This document shows, in pieces, positions 16,454 to 26,294 of a stretch of DNA of 64,000 bases (position 1 is the stretch's first letter; each line of letters starts with the position of its first letter). This DNA comes from Zoogloea ramigera. Its GTDB lineage: Bacteria; Pseudomonadota; Gammaproteobacteria; Burkholderiales; Rhodocyclaceae. The position numbers and the translations under genes are program-made. The stretch covers positions 62,001 through 126,000 of the forward strand of contig NZ_BJNV01000009.1 in assembly GCF_006539865.1 (NCBI RefSeq), in the 5' to 3' direction. The notes beneath the pieces are model-generated. The model ran no database searches. It had not been told where the DNA came from and was given only the letters and a program-made list of their open reading frames with translations.

Positions 16454-17176
16454 TTACTTGGCGGGGCCCTTGACGTCCACGGTGACGCGGCGGTTGGGGG
16501 CGAGGCATTCGATCAGCTTCTTGCGGCCGAGCTTGTCGTCGCAGCCCTTGATCGGCTGGGTCTTGCCGGCGCCCATCGTTTCGACATTGGCGGCCTTCAC
16601 GCCCTTGGCGAGCAGGTAGGCCTTGACGGCGTCGGCGCGCTTTTCGGACAGCTTCTGGTTGTAGCCCTGGGCGCCGAGGCGGTCGGTGTGGCCGGTGATG
16701 ATGAGCGTGTCGACGGCCGCGCAGTTGCCGAGCTTGGCGATCACGGCGTTGTCGAGGGTGGTCTTGGCCGAGCCGGTGAGGGTGGCCTTGTTGAAGGCGA
16801 AGGTGCTGTCGGCCGACAGGTTCACGCTGAAGTCGCACTTGGCGGCGGCAGCCGGGGCTGCAGCGGCGACCGCGGCGGGGGCGTCGGCAGCGCCACGGGC
16901 GGCGGGGGCGCAGGTGTCGGCACCGACGACGTCCTTGTCGCACTGGCAGCCGACCGGCAGCTCGCCGGCCTTGACCGCGCCTGCCGCGGCGGGCGTCCAG
17001 TAGCCGGTGCGCCAGCAGAGGTCGAAGCCGCTGCGGGCGACAACGTTGCGCTGATCGACGACGTAGGGCACTTAGCCCTGGCCGTCAACGACGATGTCCT
17101 TGGATTGGGCGGTGGCGCCCAGGCTGGCGAGCATCAGCAGGGTAGCGGATGCTAGGCGGAATTTGACTGCGTTCAT
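16454..17176 (-). pseudogene. OmpA family protein interrupted by an in-frame TAA
   Basis: A paralogue of the ompA gene at 14247-14972. From the ATG at 17176 (strong GAGGAGGAAATCC site) it reads a signal peptide MNAVKFRLASATLLMLASLG and the start of the mature protein (QSKDIVVDGQG). It then meets TAA at 17072-17074, codon 35. The frame continues without further damage: VPYVVDQRNVVARSGFDLCW, the Cys-rich part, an Ala-rich linker and a complete OmpA domain (GHTDRLGAQGYNQKLSEKRA). In the intact paralogue the stop position is Glu (KGEVPYV), so one GAA-to-TAA change explains it. The codon after the stop is GTG, so re-initiation could make a cytoplasmic fragment without signal peptide. Sequencing error, true gene loss or read-through cannot be separated here. 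Confidence 0.8.
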
Positions 17177-17335
17177 GGATTTCCTCCTCGAATCGATGGG
17201 GCTTTCTGGGGCGCCCGTATCGTGATGATTTGCGTGGCCGGATTAGAGCACACGAGGGCAGCGGATAACAACGCAGGCAGTGGGGTGTGGGTGCCGCCGG
17301 CCACAGCGGGCGGGCAGGAACGGGCTGGCGCGGCG

Positions 17336-17344
17336 TGCTAGAAT
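17336..17344 (+). promoter_or_regulatory. candidate extended -10 promoter for gyrA
   Basis: TGCTAGAAT, an extended -10 element 47 bases before the gyrA ATG; no good -35 box is visible, as usual for this class. The same TAGAATCGCG or TACAATCGCG core precedes orn (44037) and the esterase gene (48633). Confidence 0.5.
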
Positions 17345-17390
17345 CGCGTTTTTTCGTCTCTTCGACGAATAGTCGATTTCCCGCGGTGCC

Positions 17391-19976
17391 ATGATCCCGT
17401 TCGCCAAAGAAACCATCCCCATCAGCCTCGAAGACGAGATGCGCCACGCCTACCTGGATTACGCGATGAGCGTGATCGTCGGGCGGGCGCTCCCCGACGT
17501 GCGTGATGGCCTGAAGCCAGTGCATCGCCGCGTGCTGTTCGCGATGCACGAACTCGGTAACGACTGGAACAAAGCTTACAAGAAATCAGCGCGTATCGTC
17601 GGTGACGTGATCGGTAAGTATCACCCCCACGGCGATCAGTCGGTGTACGACACCATCGTGCGGATGGCCCAGGATTTTTCCCTGCGCTACATGCTGGTCG
17701 ACGGCCAGGGCAACTTCGGTTCGGTGGACGGCGACAGCGCGGCGGCGATGCGTTACACCGAAATCCGCATGGCCAAGATCGGCCACGAGCTGCTCGCCGA
17801 CATCGACAAGGAAACCGTCGATTTCGGCCCCAACTACGACGGCTCCGAAAAAGAGCCGCTGGTGCTGCCCTCGCGCATCCCCAACCTGCTGATCAACGGC
17901 TCCGGCGGCATCGCGGTGGGCATGGCGACCAACATCCCGCCCCACAACCTCGTCGAGGTGGTTGACGCCTGCCAGAAGCTGCTGGCCGAGCCGGACGTCA
18001 GCATCGACGAGCTGATCAAGATCGTCCCCGCGCCGGATTTCCCCACCGCCGGCCTCATCTACGGCCTGGCCGGTGTCCAGGAAGGCTACCGCACCGGCCG
18101 CGGCCGGGTCATCATGCGGGCGCGCACCCACTTTGAAGACATCGGCAAGGGCGACCGCCAGGCGATCATCGTCGACGAGATCCCCTACCAGGTTAACAAG
18201 AAGAGCCTGATCGAGAAGATCGCCGAGCTGGTGAACGAAAAGCGCATCGAGGGCATCAGCGACATTCGCGACGAGTCCGACAAGTCGGGCATGCGCGTGG
18301 TGATCGAGCTCAAGCGCAACGAGATGCCCGACGTGGTGCTGAACAACCTGTTCAAGCAGACCCAGCTCCAGGACACCTTCGGCATGAACATGGTGGCGCT
18401 GGTCGATGGCAAGCCGCGGCTGCTCGATCTGCGCCAGATGCTCGATTGCTTCCTGGCCCACCGCCGCGAGGTCATCACCCGCCGCACCATCTTCGAGCTG
18501 CGCAAGGCCCGTGAGCGCGGTCACATCCTCGAAGGCCTCGCGGTGGCGCTGTCCAACGTGGACGAGATCATCGCGCTGATCAAGGCCGCGCCCACGCCGC
18601 CCGACGCCAAGCGGGCGCTGATGGCGCGCCAGTGGCGCTCGCCGCTGGTCGAGGAGATGCTCGCCCGCGCCACCTCCGACAGCTTCCGCCCCGAAGGCCT
18701 GGCGCCTGAATACGGCCTGTCGGCCCAGGGCTACCGGCTCTCCGAGGCCCAGGCCCAGGCCATCCTCGAGCTGCGCCTGCAGCGCCTCACCGGCCTCGAG
18801 CAGGACAAGATCGTCGGCGAATACCGCGACGTGATGGCCCTCATCGCCGACCTGCTCGACATCCTGGCCCGGCCCGAGCGCATCACCGCGATCATCAGCG
18901 ACGATCTTTCGGCCATCAAGCAGCAGTTCGGCGACCCGCGGCGTTCCGAGGTGGTGATGAACACCGCCGAGATCAACATCGAAGACCTGATCGCGCCCCA
19001 GGACATGGTGGTCACCCTGTCCCACACCGGCTACTTCAAGCGCCAGCCGCTCACCGACTACCGCGCCCAGAAGCGCGGCGGCCGTGGCAAGCAGGCGGCG
19101 GCGGTGAAGGACGATGACTTCGTCGACCAGCTCTTCGTGGCCAACACCCACGACCACATCCTGTGCTTCTCGAACCGCGGCCGGCTCTACTGGCTGAAGG
19201 TGTATGAGGTGCCGGAAGGCAACCGCAACGCCCGCGGCCGGCCCATCGTCAATCTCTTCCCGCTCCTCGAGGGCGAGAAGATCACCGCGGTGCTGCCGGT
19301 CAAGGAGTTCGACGAAGGTCACTTCATCTTCATGGCCACGGCCCAGGGCACCGTCAAGAAGACCCCGCTCACCGACTTCGCCAACCCGCGCAAGGCCGGC
19401 ATCATCGCCGTCGGCCTCGACGAGGGCGACTATCTGGTCGGTGTCGCGATCACCGACGGCCAGCACGACGTGATGATGTTCTCCGACGCCGGCAAGGCGG
19501 TGCGCTTCAGCGAGAACGACGTCCGCCCGATGGGCCGTCAGGCCCGCGGCGTGCGCGGCATGATGCTCGAGGACGGCCAGACCGTGATCGCCATGCTGGT
19601 CGCCAGCGACGAAGAGCAGGGCGTGCTCACCGCCACCGAGAACGGCTTCGGCAAGCGCACCCCGATCGGCGAATACACCCGCCACGGCCGCGGCACCAAG
19701 GGCATGATCGCGATCCAGACCTCCGACCGTAACGGCAAGGTCGTCGCCGCCACCCTGGTGACCGAAAAAGACCAGATCATGCTGATCACCACCGGCGGCG
19801 TGCTGGTGCGCACCCGTGTCTCCGAGATCCGCGAAATGGGCCGTGCGACCCAGGGCGTCACGCTGATCTCGGTGGACGAGGGCAGCACCCTCTCCGGCGT
19901 GCAGAAGATCCTCGAGGGCGACGAGGAAGATCACGAGGACGGCGAGGTGAGCGGCGAGGCCGGCACCGAAGCCTGA
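17391..19976 (+). CDS. gyrA: DNA gyrase subunit A
   Basis: GyrA breaks and reseals DNA so that gyrase can introduce negative supercoils. The 861 residues start [17 protein letters not shown]. The winged-helix/tower region contains the catalytic tyrosine in [10 protein letters not shown] (Tyr 122, same number as in E. coli). The quinolone-resistance region reads [11 protein letters not shown] (77-87), so position 83 is Gln where E. coli has Ser; Asp 87 is kept. The GyrA box appears as QKRGGRGKQ near residue 560, at the start of the C-terminal DNA-wrapping propeller. The tail is acidic ([20 protein letters not shown]). It opens a rightward block with serC 28 bases downstream. Confidence 0.97.
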   Translation: MIPFAKETIPISLEDEMRHAYLDYAMSVIVGRALPDVRDGLKPVHRRVLFAMHELGNDWNKAYKKSARIVGDVIGKYHPHGDQSVYDTIVRMAQDFSLRYMLVDGQGNFGSVDGDSAAAMRYTEIRMAKIGHELLADIDKETVDFGPNYDGSEKEPLVLPSRIPNLLINGSGGIAVGMATNIPPHNLVEVVDACQKLLAEPDVSIDELIKIVPAPDFPTAGLIYGLAGVQEGYRTGRGRVIMRARTHFEDIGKGDRQAIIVDEIPYQVNKKSLIEKIAELVNEKRIEGISDIRDESDKSGMRVVIELKRNEMPDVVLNNLFKQTQLQDTFGMNMVALVDGKPRLLDLRQMLDCFLAHRREVITRRTIFELRKARERGHILEGLAVALSNVDEIIALIKAAPTPPDAKRALMARQWRSPLVEEMLARATSDSFRPEGLAPEYGLSAQGYRLSEAQAQAILELRLQRLTGLEQDKIVGEYRDVMALIADLLDILARPERITAIISDDLSAIKQQFGDPRRSEVVMNTAEINIEDLIAPQDMVVTLSHTGYFKRQPLTDYRAQKRGGRGKQAAAVKDDDFVDQLFVANTHDHILCFSNRGRLYWLKVYEVPEGNRNARGRPIVNLFPLLEGEKITAVLPVKEFDEGHFIFMATAQGTVKKTPLTDFANPRKAGIIAVGLDEGDYLVGVAITDGQHDVMMFSDAGKAVRFSENDVRPMGRQARGVRGMMLEDGQTVIAMLVASDEEQGVLTATENGFGKRTPIGEYTRHGRGTKGMIAIQTSDRNGKVVAATLVTEKDQIMLITTGGVLVRTRVSEIREMGRATQGVTLISVDEGSTLSGVQKILEGDEEDHEDGEVSGEAGTEA

Positions 19977-20004
19977 GCAGACTGAGGCAGGAAGGATTCA
20001 CACG

Positions 20005-21087
20005 ATGCGGATTTTCAATTTCTCGGCCGGCCCGGCAGTGTTGCCGACTCCCGTGCTCGAACAGGTGCGCGACGAACTCCTCGACTGGCACGGCCGCGGC
20101 ATGAGCATCATGGAGATGAGCCACCGGGGCAAGGATTTCACCGGCGTCATCGAAGAGGTCGAGGCCGATCTGCGCGAGCTGATGGGCATCCCGGCCAACT
20201 ACAAGGTGCTCTTCCTGCAGGGCGGGGCGACCCAGCAGTTCGCCCAGATCCCGATGAACCTGCTGGCCGGCCGTTCGGCCGACTACGTGCTCACCGGTTC
20301 CTGGTCCAAGAAGGCGTACAAAGAGGCCCAGCGCATCGGTGACGTGCGGGTGGCCGGCTCCACCGAGGCCGACCGCTTCACCCGCGCGCCGCGCGCCGAC
20401 GAGCTTCAGTTCGACCCCCGGGCCGCCTATGCTCACATCTGCACCAACGAGACCATCCACGGCGTCGAGATGTTCGAGCTGCCCGAGCCCCCCGCCGGCG
20501 TACCGCTGGTGGCCGACATGAGCTCCCACATCCTGTCGCGCCCGATGGATGTCTCGCGTTATGGCCTGATCTACGCCGGCGCCCAGAAGAACATCGGCCC
20601 GGCCGGCCTAGTCATCGTCATCGTCCGCGAAGACCTGCTGGGCAAGGCGCTGCCCACCACGCCGAGCGTGATGGACTTTGCCACGATGGCCGAGCACGGC
20701 TCCATGCTCAACACCCCGCCCACCTTCGGCATCTACCTGGCCGGGCTGGTGTTCAAGAACCTCAAGGCCCAGGGTGGGCTGGCGGCCGTCGAAGAGGCCA
20801 ACATCGCCAAGGCGAATCTGCTTTACAGCGCCATCGACGGCAGCGGCGGCTTCTATGTGAACCCGGTCGAAGTGGCCAGCCGCTCGCGCATGAACGTGCC
20901 CTTCACGCTGGCCGACCCGGCCCTCGATGCCGACTTCCTGGCCGAAGCCGCGGCACGGCAGTTGTCGGGCCTCAAGGGGCACAAGTCGGTGGGCGGGATG
21001 CGTGCCTCCCTCTACAACGCGATGACCATCGCCGGCGTCGAGGCGCTGGTGGATTTGATGCAGGATTTCGCCGCCCGCAAGGCGTGA
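20005..21087 (+). CDS. serC: phosphoserine aminotransferase
   Basis: SerC is a PLP enzyme that makes 3-phosphoserine from 3-phosphohydroxypyruvate for serine synthesis, and also acts in pyridoxal phosphate synthesis. The 360 residues begin IFNFSAGPAVLPTPVLEQ as in the family. The substrate loop MSHRGKDF lies near 39-46, FLQGGATQQFAQIPMNLL near 71-88, and the PLP lysine is in IYAGAQKNIGPAG near 190-202. HKSVGGMRASLYNAM near the C-terminus is the usual phosphate-binding end. The AGGAAGG site is well placed. The order gyrA-serC-pheA-hisC-tyrA-aroA is a well-known mixed-function operon. Confidence 0.96.
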   Translation: MRIFNFSAGPAVLPTPVLEQVRDELLDWHGRGMSIMEMSHRGKDFTGVIEEVEADLRELMGIPANYKVLFLQGGATQQFAQIPMNLLAGRSADYVLTGSWSKKAYKEAQRIGDVRVAGSTEADRFTRAPRADELQFDPRAAYAHICTNETIHGVEMFELPEPPAGVPLVADMSSHILSRPMDVSRYGLIYAGAQKNIGPAGLVIVIVREDLLGKALPTTPSVMDFATMAEHGSMLNTPPTFGIYLAGLVFKNLKAQGGLAAVEEANIAKANLLYSAIDGSGGFYVNPVEVASRSRMNVPFTLADPALDADFLAEAAARQLSGLKGHKSVGGMRASLYNAMTIAGVEALVDLMQDFAARKA

Positions 21088-21112
21088 GCGGCGCAGCTTT
21101 TCAGGAGACCGC

Positions 21113-22204
21113 ATGAACGAGGCGATGCTGAAGGAACTGGGCGTGGTTCGCGACCAGATCGATTCCATCGATGCACAACTGCTGGCGCTGCTCAACGAGC
21201 GCGCCCGCTGCGCCGAGCACGTGGGCGAGATCAAGTCCCGCTACGGCGAGGCCGGCCACGTGTACCGCCCGGAGCGCGAGGCCCAGGTGCTGCGCCGCAT
21301 CCAGGATCTCAACCAGGGCCCCCTGCCCAACGAGAGCGTCACCTTCTTCTTCCGCGAGGTCATGTCGGCCTGCCTGTCGCTGGAAAACCCGCTGGGCATC
21401 GCCTTTCTCGGGCCGCTGGGCACCTTCTCCGAGAGCGCGGCGGTCAAGCATTTCGGCCATGCGGCGCGCCTTGTACCGCAAACCACCATCGACGACGTGT
21501 TCCGCGAGGTCGAAGCCGGCCATGCCCAGTATGGTGTGGTGCCGGTCGAGAACTCCACCGAGGGCGCGGTCGGCCGCACCCTTGATCTGCTCCTTGGCTC
21601 GCCGCTCAAGATCTGCGGCGAGGTCGTGCTGCGCATCCACCAGCACCTGATGAGCCGCGAGACCAGCCTTGGCGCCATCACCAAGGTGTATTCCCACGCC
21701 CAGTCCCTGGCCCAGTGCCACGAGTGGCTGAACCGCTCGCTGCCGGGCGTGCCGCGGATCTCGGTGGGCAGCAACGCCGAGGCCGCGCGGCTGGCGTCCG
21801 TCGAGCCCGGCGCCGCGGCGATCGCCGGCGAGGCCGCCTCCGAGCGCTACGAGTTGCCGCGTCTCGTCGAGAACATCGAGGACGAGCCCAACAACACCAC
21901 CCGCTTCTTCGTGCTCGGCCGCCACGACGCCGGCCCCAGCGGCGCCGACAAGACCTCCCTGATCATGTCGGCCACCAACCGCCCGGGCGCGGTACATCTG
22001 CTGCTGGCGCCCCTGGCCGCCGCGGGCGTTTCGATGAGCCGGCTGGAATCCCGCCCGGCCCGCGCGGCGCTGTGGGAGTACGTCTTCTACGTCGACATCG
22101 AAGGGCACCGGGACGAGCCGGCGGTCAAGACCGCCCTTGCTGCCCTCGCTGCCGAAGCTGCTTATCTCAAGATCCTGGGCTCCTACCCCCAGGCCGTGTA
22201 CTGA
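21113..22204 (+). CDS. pheA: chorismate mutase / prephenate dehydratase (P-protein)
   Basis: This bifunctional enzyme converts chorismate to prephenate and then to phenylpyruvate for phenylalanine synthesis. Three domains are seen in 363 residues. An AroQ-type chorismate mutase covers about 5-90 (VRDQIDSIDAQLLALLNERA). The prephenate dehydratase covers about 95-270 (IAFLGPLGTFSESA, then GVVPVENSTEGAVGRTLDLL and the TRFFVLG end). A C-terminal ACT domain (SLIMSATNRPGAVHLLLAPL, then SRLESRPARAALWEYVFYVD) probably mediates feedback inhibition by phenylalanine. AGGAG precedes the ATG. It lies 25 bases after serC and 18 before hisC. Confidence 0.96.
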   Translation: MNEAMLKELGVVRDQIDSIDAQLLALLNERARCAEHVGEIKSRYGEAGHVYRPEREAQVLRRIQDLNQGPLPNESVTFFFREVMSACLSLENPLGIAFLGPLGTFSESAAVKHFGHAARLVPQTTIDDVFREVEAGHAQYGVVPVENSTEGAVGRTLDLLLGSPLKICGEVVLRIHQHLMSRETSLGAITKVYSHAQSLAQCHEWLNRSLPGVPRISVGSNAEAARLASVEPGAAAIAGEAASERYELPRLVENIEDEPNNTTRFFVLGRHDAGPSGADKTSLIMSATNRPGAVHLLLAPLAAAGVSMSRLESRPARAALWEYVFYVDIEGHRDEPAVKTALAALAAEAAYLKILGSYPQAVY

Positions 22205-22222
22205 TTCCAACTGGAGTGATCG

Positions 22223-23320
22223 ATGCGTCTGTGTGACCTGGCTCCCGCCCATATCCGGGCCATTTCCCCCTACCAGCCCGGCAAGCCGATCTCCGAACTG
22301 GCCCGGGAGATGGGCCTGGACGAGGCCTCCATCGTCAAGCTCGCCTCCAACGAGAACCCCCTCGGCGTCGGCGAGAAGACCCGCGAAGCCATGCAGCGCG
22401 CCCTCGCCGACATCGCCCGCTACCCGGACGGCAACGGCTTCGAGCTGAAGGACGCCCTGTGCCGCCGCTACGGCGTGGCGATCGACCAGATCGTGCTTGG
22501 CAACGGCTCCAACGACGTGCTCGAGATGGTTGCCGGCGCCTTCCTCGGCCCCGAGCGCGAAGCCGTCTTCGCCCAGCACGCTTTCGCGGTGTATCCGCTG
22601 GCCACCCAGGCTGCCGGTGCGAAGGGCATCCAGGTGCCAGCCAAAAATTTCGGTCACGATCTCGACGCCATGCTGGCGGCGATCACCCCGGCCACCCGCG
22701 TTGTCTTCATCGCCAACCCGAACAACCCGACCGGCACCTTCATTCCCGGCCCCGAGCTCGAAGCCTTCCTGGCGCGCGTGCCGGCCGACGTGCTGGTGGT
22801 GCTCGACGAGGCCTATACCGAATACCTGGCGCCGGACCAGCGCTACGACGCGATCGGCTGGATCGCCCGCTTCCCCAACCTGCTGGTGAGCCGCACCTTC
22901 TCGAAGGCCTACGGCCTGGCCGGTCTGCGGGTGGGCTACGGCCTCGGCAACCCTGCGGTCATCGACCTGCTCAACCGGGTGCGCCAGCCCTTCAACGTGT
23001 GCAGCGTCGGCCTCGCCGCCGCCGCCGCAGCGCTCTTCGACGACGACTTCCTCGAGCGCAGCTACGTGGCCAACGCCGCCGGCATGCAGCAGCTCACCCA
23101 GGGCTTCCAGCGCCTTGGCCTCGACTGGATCCCGTCGGCCGGCAACTTCGTGACCTTCAAGGTCGGCGATGGTGCCGCGGTCAATGCCGCGCTGCTCGCT
23201 CAGGGCGTGATCGTGCGGCCGATCGGCGGCTACGGCATGCCCGAGTGGCTCCGCGTGTCCATCGGCCTCGAGAGCGAGAACGCCCGCTTCCTCGAAGTCC
23301 TGCCCGACTGTCTGGTGTGA
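22223..23320 (+). CDS. hisC: histidinol-phosphate aminotransferase
   Basis: A PLP aminotransferase of fold type I, 365 residues. In this gene order (pheA-hisC-tyrA) it is thought to serve both histidinol phosphate and aromatic amino acid transamination; such copies are often called hisC2. Motifs: KLASNENPLGVGEKTREAM near the start, the VFIANPNNPTGT loop near 155-166, VLDEAYTEY near 193-201, and the PLP lysine in SRTFSKAYGLAGLRVGYGL near 222-240. The stop codon overlaps the start of tyrA (GTGA), so the two are translationally coupled. Which reaction dominates depends on whether another hisC exists elsewhere. Confidence 0.93.
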   Translation: MRLCDLAPAHIRAISPYQPGKPISELAREMGLDEASIVKLASNENPLGVGEKTREAMQRALADIARYPDGNGFELKDALCRRYGVAIDQIVLGNGSNDVLEMVAGAFLGPEREAVFAQHAFAVYPLATQAAGAKGIQVPAKNFGHDLDAMLAAITPATRVVFIANPNNPTGTFIPGPELEAFLARVPADVLVVLDEAYTEYLAPDQRYDAIGWIARFPNLLVSRTFSKAYGLAGLRVGYGLGNPAVIDLLNRVRQPFNVCSVGLAAAAAALFDDDFLERSYVANAAGMQQLTQGFQRLGLDWIPSAGNFVTFKVGDGAAVNAALLAQGVIVRPIGGYGMPEWLRVSIGLESENARFLEVLPDCLV

Positions 23321-24225
23321 GCGTGGCCGGCGTGAAGAAGGTCGGCAAGCTCGTCATCTGCGGCGTCGGGCTGATCGGTGGCTCCTTTGCGCTGGCGCTG
23401 CGCCAGGCGGGCCTGGTCGAGCACGTTGTCGGCATCGGCCGGCGCCCCGAGCCCCTCGCCGCCGCCCGTGAGCTGGGCATCATCGACGAGGCCGCCACCG
23501 ACTGGGCTGCAGCCCTCGCCGGCGCCGAACTCGTGCTGCTGGCGATGCCGGTCGGCCAGATGGCGGCGGTCGCGGCGGCCATCGCGCCCCATCTTCAGGA
23601 AGGCACCATCGTCACCGACGCCGGCAGCACCAAGCGCGACGTCATCGAGGCGATCTACGGCCACCTGGACGCGCACCTGGCCAGCGTTGTGCCGGCCCAC
23701 CCCATCGCCGGGGCCGAGAAGAGCGGCCCCACCGCCGCCCGCGCCGACCTCTACAGGCAGCGCAAGGTGGTCGTTACCCCGTTGCCCGAGAACAACCCGG
23801 CGGCCGTCGCTCGTGTGCGTGAGCTGTGGGCGGCCTGCGGCGCCGTGCTCCACGAGATGAGCCCTCAGGATCACGACCGGGTCTTCGCCGCGGTCAGCCA
23901 TCTGCCTCACCTGCTGGCCTTCGGCCTGGTCCACGACCTGGCCGGGCGGGCCAACGCCGAGCAGCTCTTCAGCTACGCGGCCAGCGGCTTCCGCGACTTC
24001 ACCAGGGTCGCCGGCAGCCACCCCGAGATGTGGCGCGACATCTGCATCGCCAACCGCCAGTCCCTGCTGGCCGAGCTGGACGCCTACCTTACCGAGCTCG
24101 CCTACCTGCGCGCCCTGCTTTCCGAGGGCAACGGCCCGGCCCTCGAGCGGGTCTTCGACGCAGCCAGCCGCGCCCGCAACACCTGGGCCGACAAGGCCTT
24201 TCCCGCCCCGCCGTCGGGCGAGTGA
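23317..24225 (+). CDS. tyrA: prephenate dehydrogenase
   Basis: TyrA oxidises prephenate to 4-hydroxyphenylpyruvate for tyrosine synthesis. The 302 residues carry a Rossmann NAD(P) site [20 protein letters not shown] near the start, the [10 protein letters not shown] segment near 103-112, and [13 protein letters not shown] near 127-139 with the substrate-binding His. A helical C-terminal half holds [14 protein letters not shown] and [17 protein letters not shown]. The start is assigned to GTG at 23317, which overlaps the hisC TGA; GTG at 23323 or 23332 would remove only a few residues. There is no fused mutase or ACT domain. The next gene begins 15 bases later. Confidence 0.93.
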   Translation: MSVAGVKKVGKLVICGVGLIGGSFALALRQAGLVEHVVGIGRRPEPLAAARELGIIDEAATDWAAALAGAELVLLAMPVGQMAAVAAAIAPHLQEGTIVTDAGSTKRDVIEAIYGHLDAHLASVVPAHPIAGAEKSGPTAARADLYRQRKVVVTPLPENNPAAVARVRELWAACGAVLHEMSPQDHDRVFAAVSHLPHLLAFGLVHDLAGRANAEQLFSYAASGFRDFTRVAGSHPEMWRDICIANRQSLLAELDAYLTELAYLRALLSEGNGPALERVFDAASRARNTWADKAFPAPPSGE

Positions 24226-24239
24226 CCAAAGGATCTTCC

Positions 24240-26198
24240 ATGGAATTCATCGATCTGCCGCCGATGCTGCAGGCCGCCGGCAGCGTGCGCCTGCCCGGCT
24301 CCAAGAGCATCTCCAACCGCGTGCTGCTGCTGGCGGCGCTGGCCGAGGGCGACACCCTGGTCGAGGCGCTGCTCGACTCCGACGACACCCGGGTGATGCG
24401 CAACGCGATCGTCGCTCTCGGTGTCGAGGTGGCGGAGGAGGGCGAGGCGCTGCGCGTCTCGGGCTGCGGCGGGCGTTTCCCGAAGCTTAGGGCCGATATT
24501 TTCGTTGGTAACTCCGGGCTCAGCATCCGCACCCTGGTGCCGGCCATCGTGGCCTGTCTGTCGGGCGGTGACGATGCCGCGGCCGAGGTGCGCCTGTCCG
24601 GCGTACCGCGCATGCACGAGCGTCCGATCGGCGATCTCGTCGATGGCCTCAAGCAGCTGGGGGCCCGGGTCGAGTGGCTGGGCGAGCCCGGCTACCCGCC
24701 GCTGGCCCTCAAGCCGGCGCTGCTGGGCGCGGAGCGGGTGAGCGTGCGCGGCAACGTGTCGAGCCAGTTCCTCACCGGCCTGCTGCAGGCTGCGCCGCTG
24801 GTGGCGCGGGATAAGCCGCTGGTCATCGAGGTCGAGGGCGAGCTGATCAGCCGGCCGTATGTCGAGATCACCCTCAACCTGATGGAGCGTTTCGGCGTGC
24901 GCGTCGAGCGCGAGGGCTGGAGCCGCTTCACGGTGCCGGCCGGCCAGCGCTACACGTCGCCGGGGCGGATCGCCGTCGAGGGCGACGCGTCGACGGCCAG
25001 TTATTTCCTTGCCGCCGGGGCGCTGGGCGGTGGCCCGGTGCGGGTCGTCGGGGCTGGCCGCCAGAGCATCCAGGGCGACGTGAAGTTCGCCGACGCGCTG
25101 GCCGTGATGGGCGCCGAGATCACCTGGGGCGACGACTGGATCGAAGCCCGGGCGCCGGCGTCGGGCAAGCTCAAGGCCTTCGACCTCGACCTCAACCACA
25201 TCCCCGATGCGGCGATGACGCTCTCTGTTGCGGCGCTCTTTGCCGACGGGCCGAGCACCCTGCGCAACATCGGCAGCTGGCGCGTCAAGGAGACCGACCG
25301 CATCGCCGCGATGGCGGCTGAGCTCCGCAAGCTCGGTGCCACGGTCGACGAGTTCCCCGAAGCCCTGCGCGTGACGCCGCCAGCCGAGCTGCGTCCGGCG
25401 GTGATCGACACCTACGACGACCACCGGGTGGCCATGTGCTTCTCACTGGCGACCCTCGGCGGCGCGTATGTGCGCATCAACGACCCAAAGTGCGTCAACA
25501 AGACCTTCCCCGAATACTTCCAGACCTTCGCCGGCATCACCCGCCCGGTGCCGGTGCTTGCCATCGACGGGCCGTCCGCGTCGGGCAAGGGCACGGTGGC
25601 GGCCCGGGTTGCCGCGGCGCTGGGTTTCGATCACCTCGACAGTGGCGCGCTGTATCGCATCGTCGCGCTGGCGGCCCTCGAAAAAGGTGTCGCCCTCGAT
25701 GACGAGGCGGCCCTGGCCGGCCTGGCAGCGGCGTTGCCGGCGCGCTTCGAGGGCGACAAGGTGCTGCTGGACGGCCGCGACGTGAGCGACGCGATCCGCA
25801 GTGAGGCCTGCTCCGTCGGTGCTTCCCGGGTTGCCGCGCTGCCGGCCGTGCGGGAGGCACTGTTCTGGCGCCAGCGCGCCTATCGTCGCGGGCCTGGCCT
25901 GGTGGGCGAGGGGCGCGACATGGGCTCGGTGATCTTCCCGGATGCCCAGGTCAAGATCTTCCTGACGGCCTCCGCCGAGGCGAGGGCGGACCGCCGGTAT
26001 AAGCAGTTGATCGATAAGGGAATGCCTGCTAACATGGATGATCTTCTGAGAGACTTGCGCGAGCGCGACGAGCGGGATTCCCGGCGTGCGGTGGCGCCCC
26101 TCCGGAAAGAAGACGATGCAGCGCTTCTCGATACCTCCGACATGACCGTCGGTCAGGCGGTTGATTTCGTGATGGCCGAGGCCGCTGCACTCAGGTAA
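24240..26198 (+). CDS. aroA-cmk: fused 3-phosphoshikimate 1-carboxyvinyltransferase / cytidylate kinase
   Basis: One 652-residue frame joins two enzymes. Residues 1-432 are EPSP synthase (shikimate pathway): [10 protein letters not shown] (18-27), [10 protein letters not shown] (90-99), [18 protein letters not shown] (120-137), [10 protein letters not shown] (with catalytic Asp 323) and YDDHRVAM. Residues 436-652 are cytidylate kinase, which phosphorylates CMP and dCMP: P-loop [12 protein letters not shown] (441-452), [20 protein letters not shown] and RDERDSRR. No stop codon and no frame change separate them; the junction is [15 protein letters not shown]. The residues at E. coli EPSPS positions 97 and 101 are Leu and Thr instead of Thr and Pro. 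In many relatives aroA and cmk are adjacent separate genes, so this is a fusion. A weak GGATCTTCC precedes the ATG. Confidence 0.93.
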   Translation: MEFIDLPPMLQAAGSVRLPGSKSISNRVLLLAALAEGDTLVEALLDSDDTRVMRNAIVALGVEVAEEGEALRVSGCGGRFPKLRADIFVGNSGLSIRTLVPAIVACLSGGDDAAAEVRLSGVPRMHERPIGDLVDGLKQLGARVEWLGEPGYPPLALKPALLGAERVSVRGNVSSQFLTGLLQAAPLVARDKPLVIEVEGELISRPYVEITLNLMERFGVRVEREGWSRFTVPAGQRYTSPGRIAVEGDASTASYFLAAGALGGGPVRVVGAGRQSIQGDVKFADALAVMGAEITWGDDWIEARAPASGKLKAFDLDLNHIPDAAMTLSVAALFADGPSTLRNIGSWRVKETDRIAAMAAELRKLGATVDEFPEALRVTPPAELRPAVIDTYDDHRVAMCFSLATLGGAYVRINDPKCVNKTFPEYFQTFAGITRPVPVLAIDGPSASGKGTVAARVAAALGFDHLDSGALYRIVALAALEKGVALDDEAALAGLAAALPARFEGDKVLLDGRDVSDAIRSEACSVGASRVAALPAVREALFWRQRAYRRGPGLVGEGRDMGSVIFPDAQVKIFLTASAEARADRRYKQLIDKGMPANMDDLLRDLRERDERDSRRAVAPLRKEDDAALLDTSDMTVGQAVDFVMAEAAALR

Positions 26199-26217
26199 GC
26201 CGCTTCAAAAGTTCAGT

Positions 26218-26250
26218 CCTCCAGCCCCAGGTCGGGCGCTGGAGGTTTTT
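26218..26250 (+). terminator. terminator or attenuator between aroA-cmk and rpsA
   Basis: CCTCCAGC, a 12-base loop, GCTGGAGG and then TTTTT. It would let rpsA be transcribed partly on its own. Confidence 0.75.
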
Positions 26251-26294
26251 CAACCAGGAGCCGTTTCGCGACGGTTGTAAGGTTCTTTTTCCCT

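Noticed and set aside
17586-19934. 782-codon frame antisense to gyrA
   Set aside because: A shadow of gyrA, rich in Leu, Val, Asp and His without domains.
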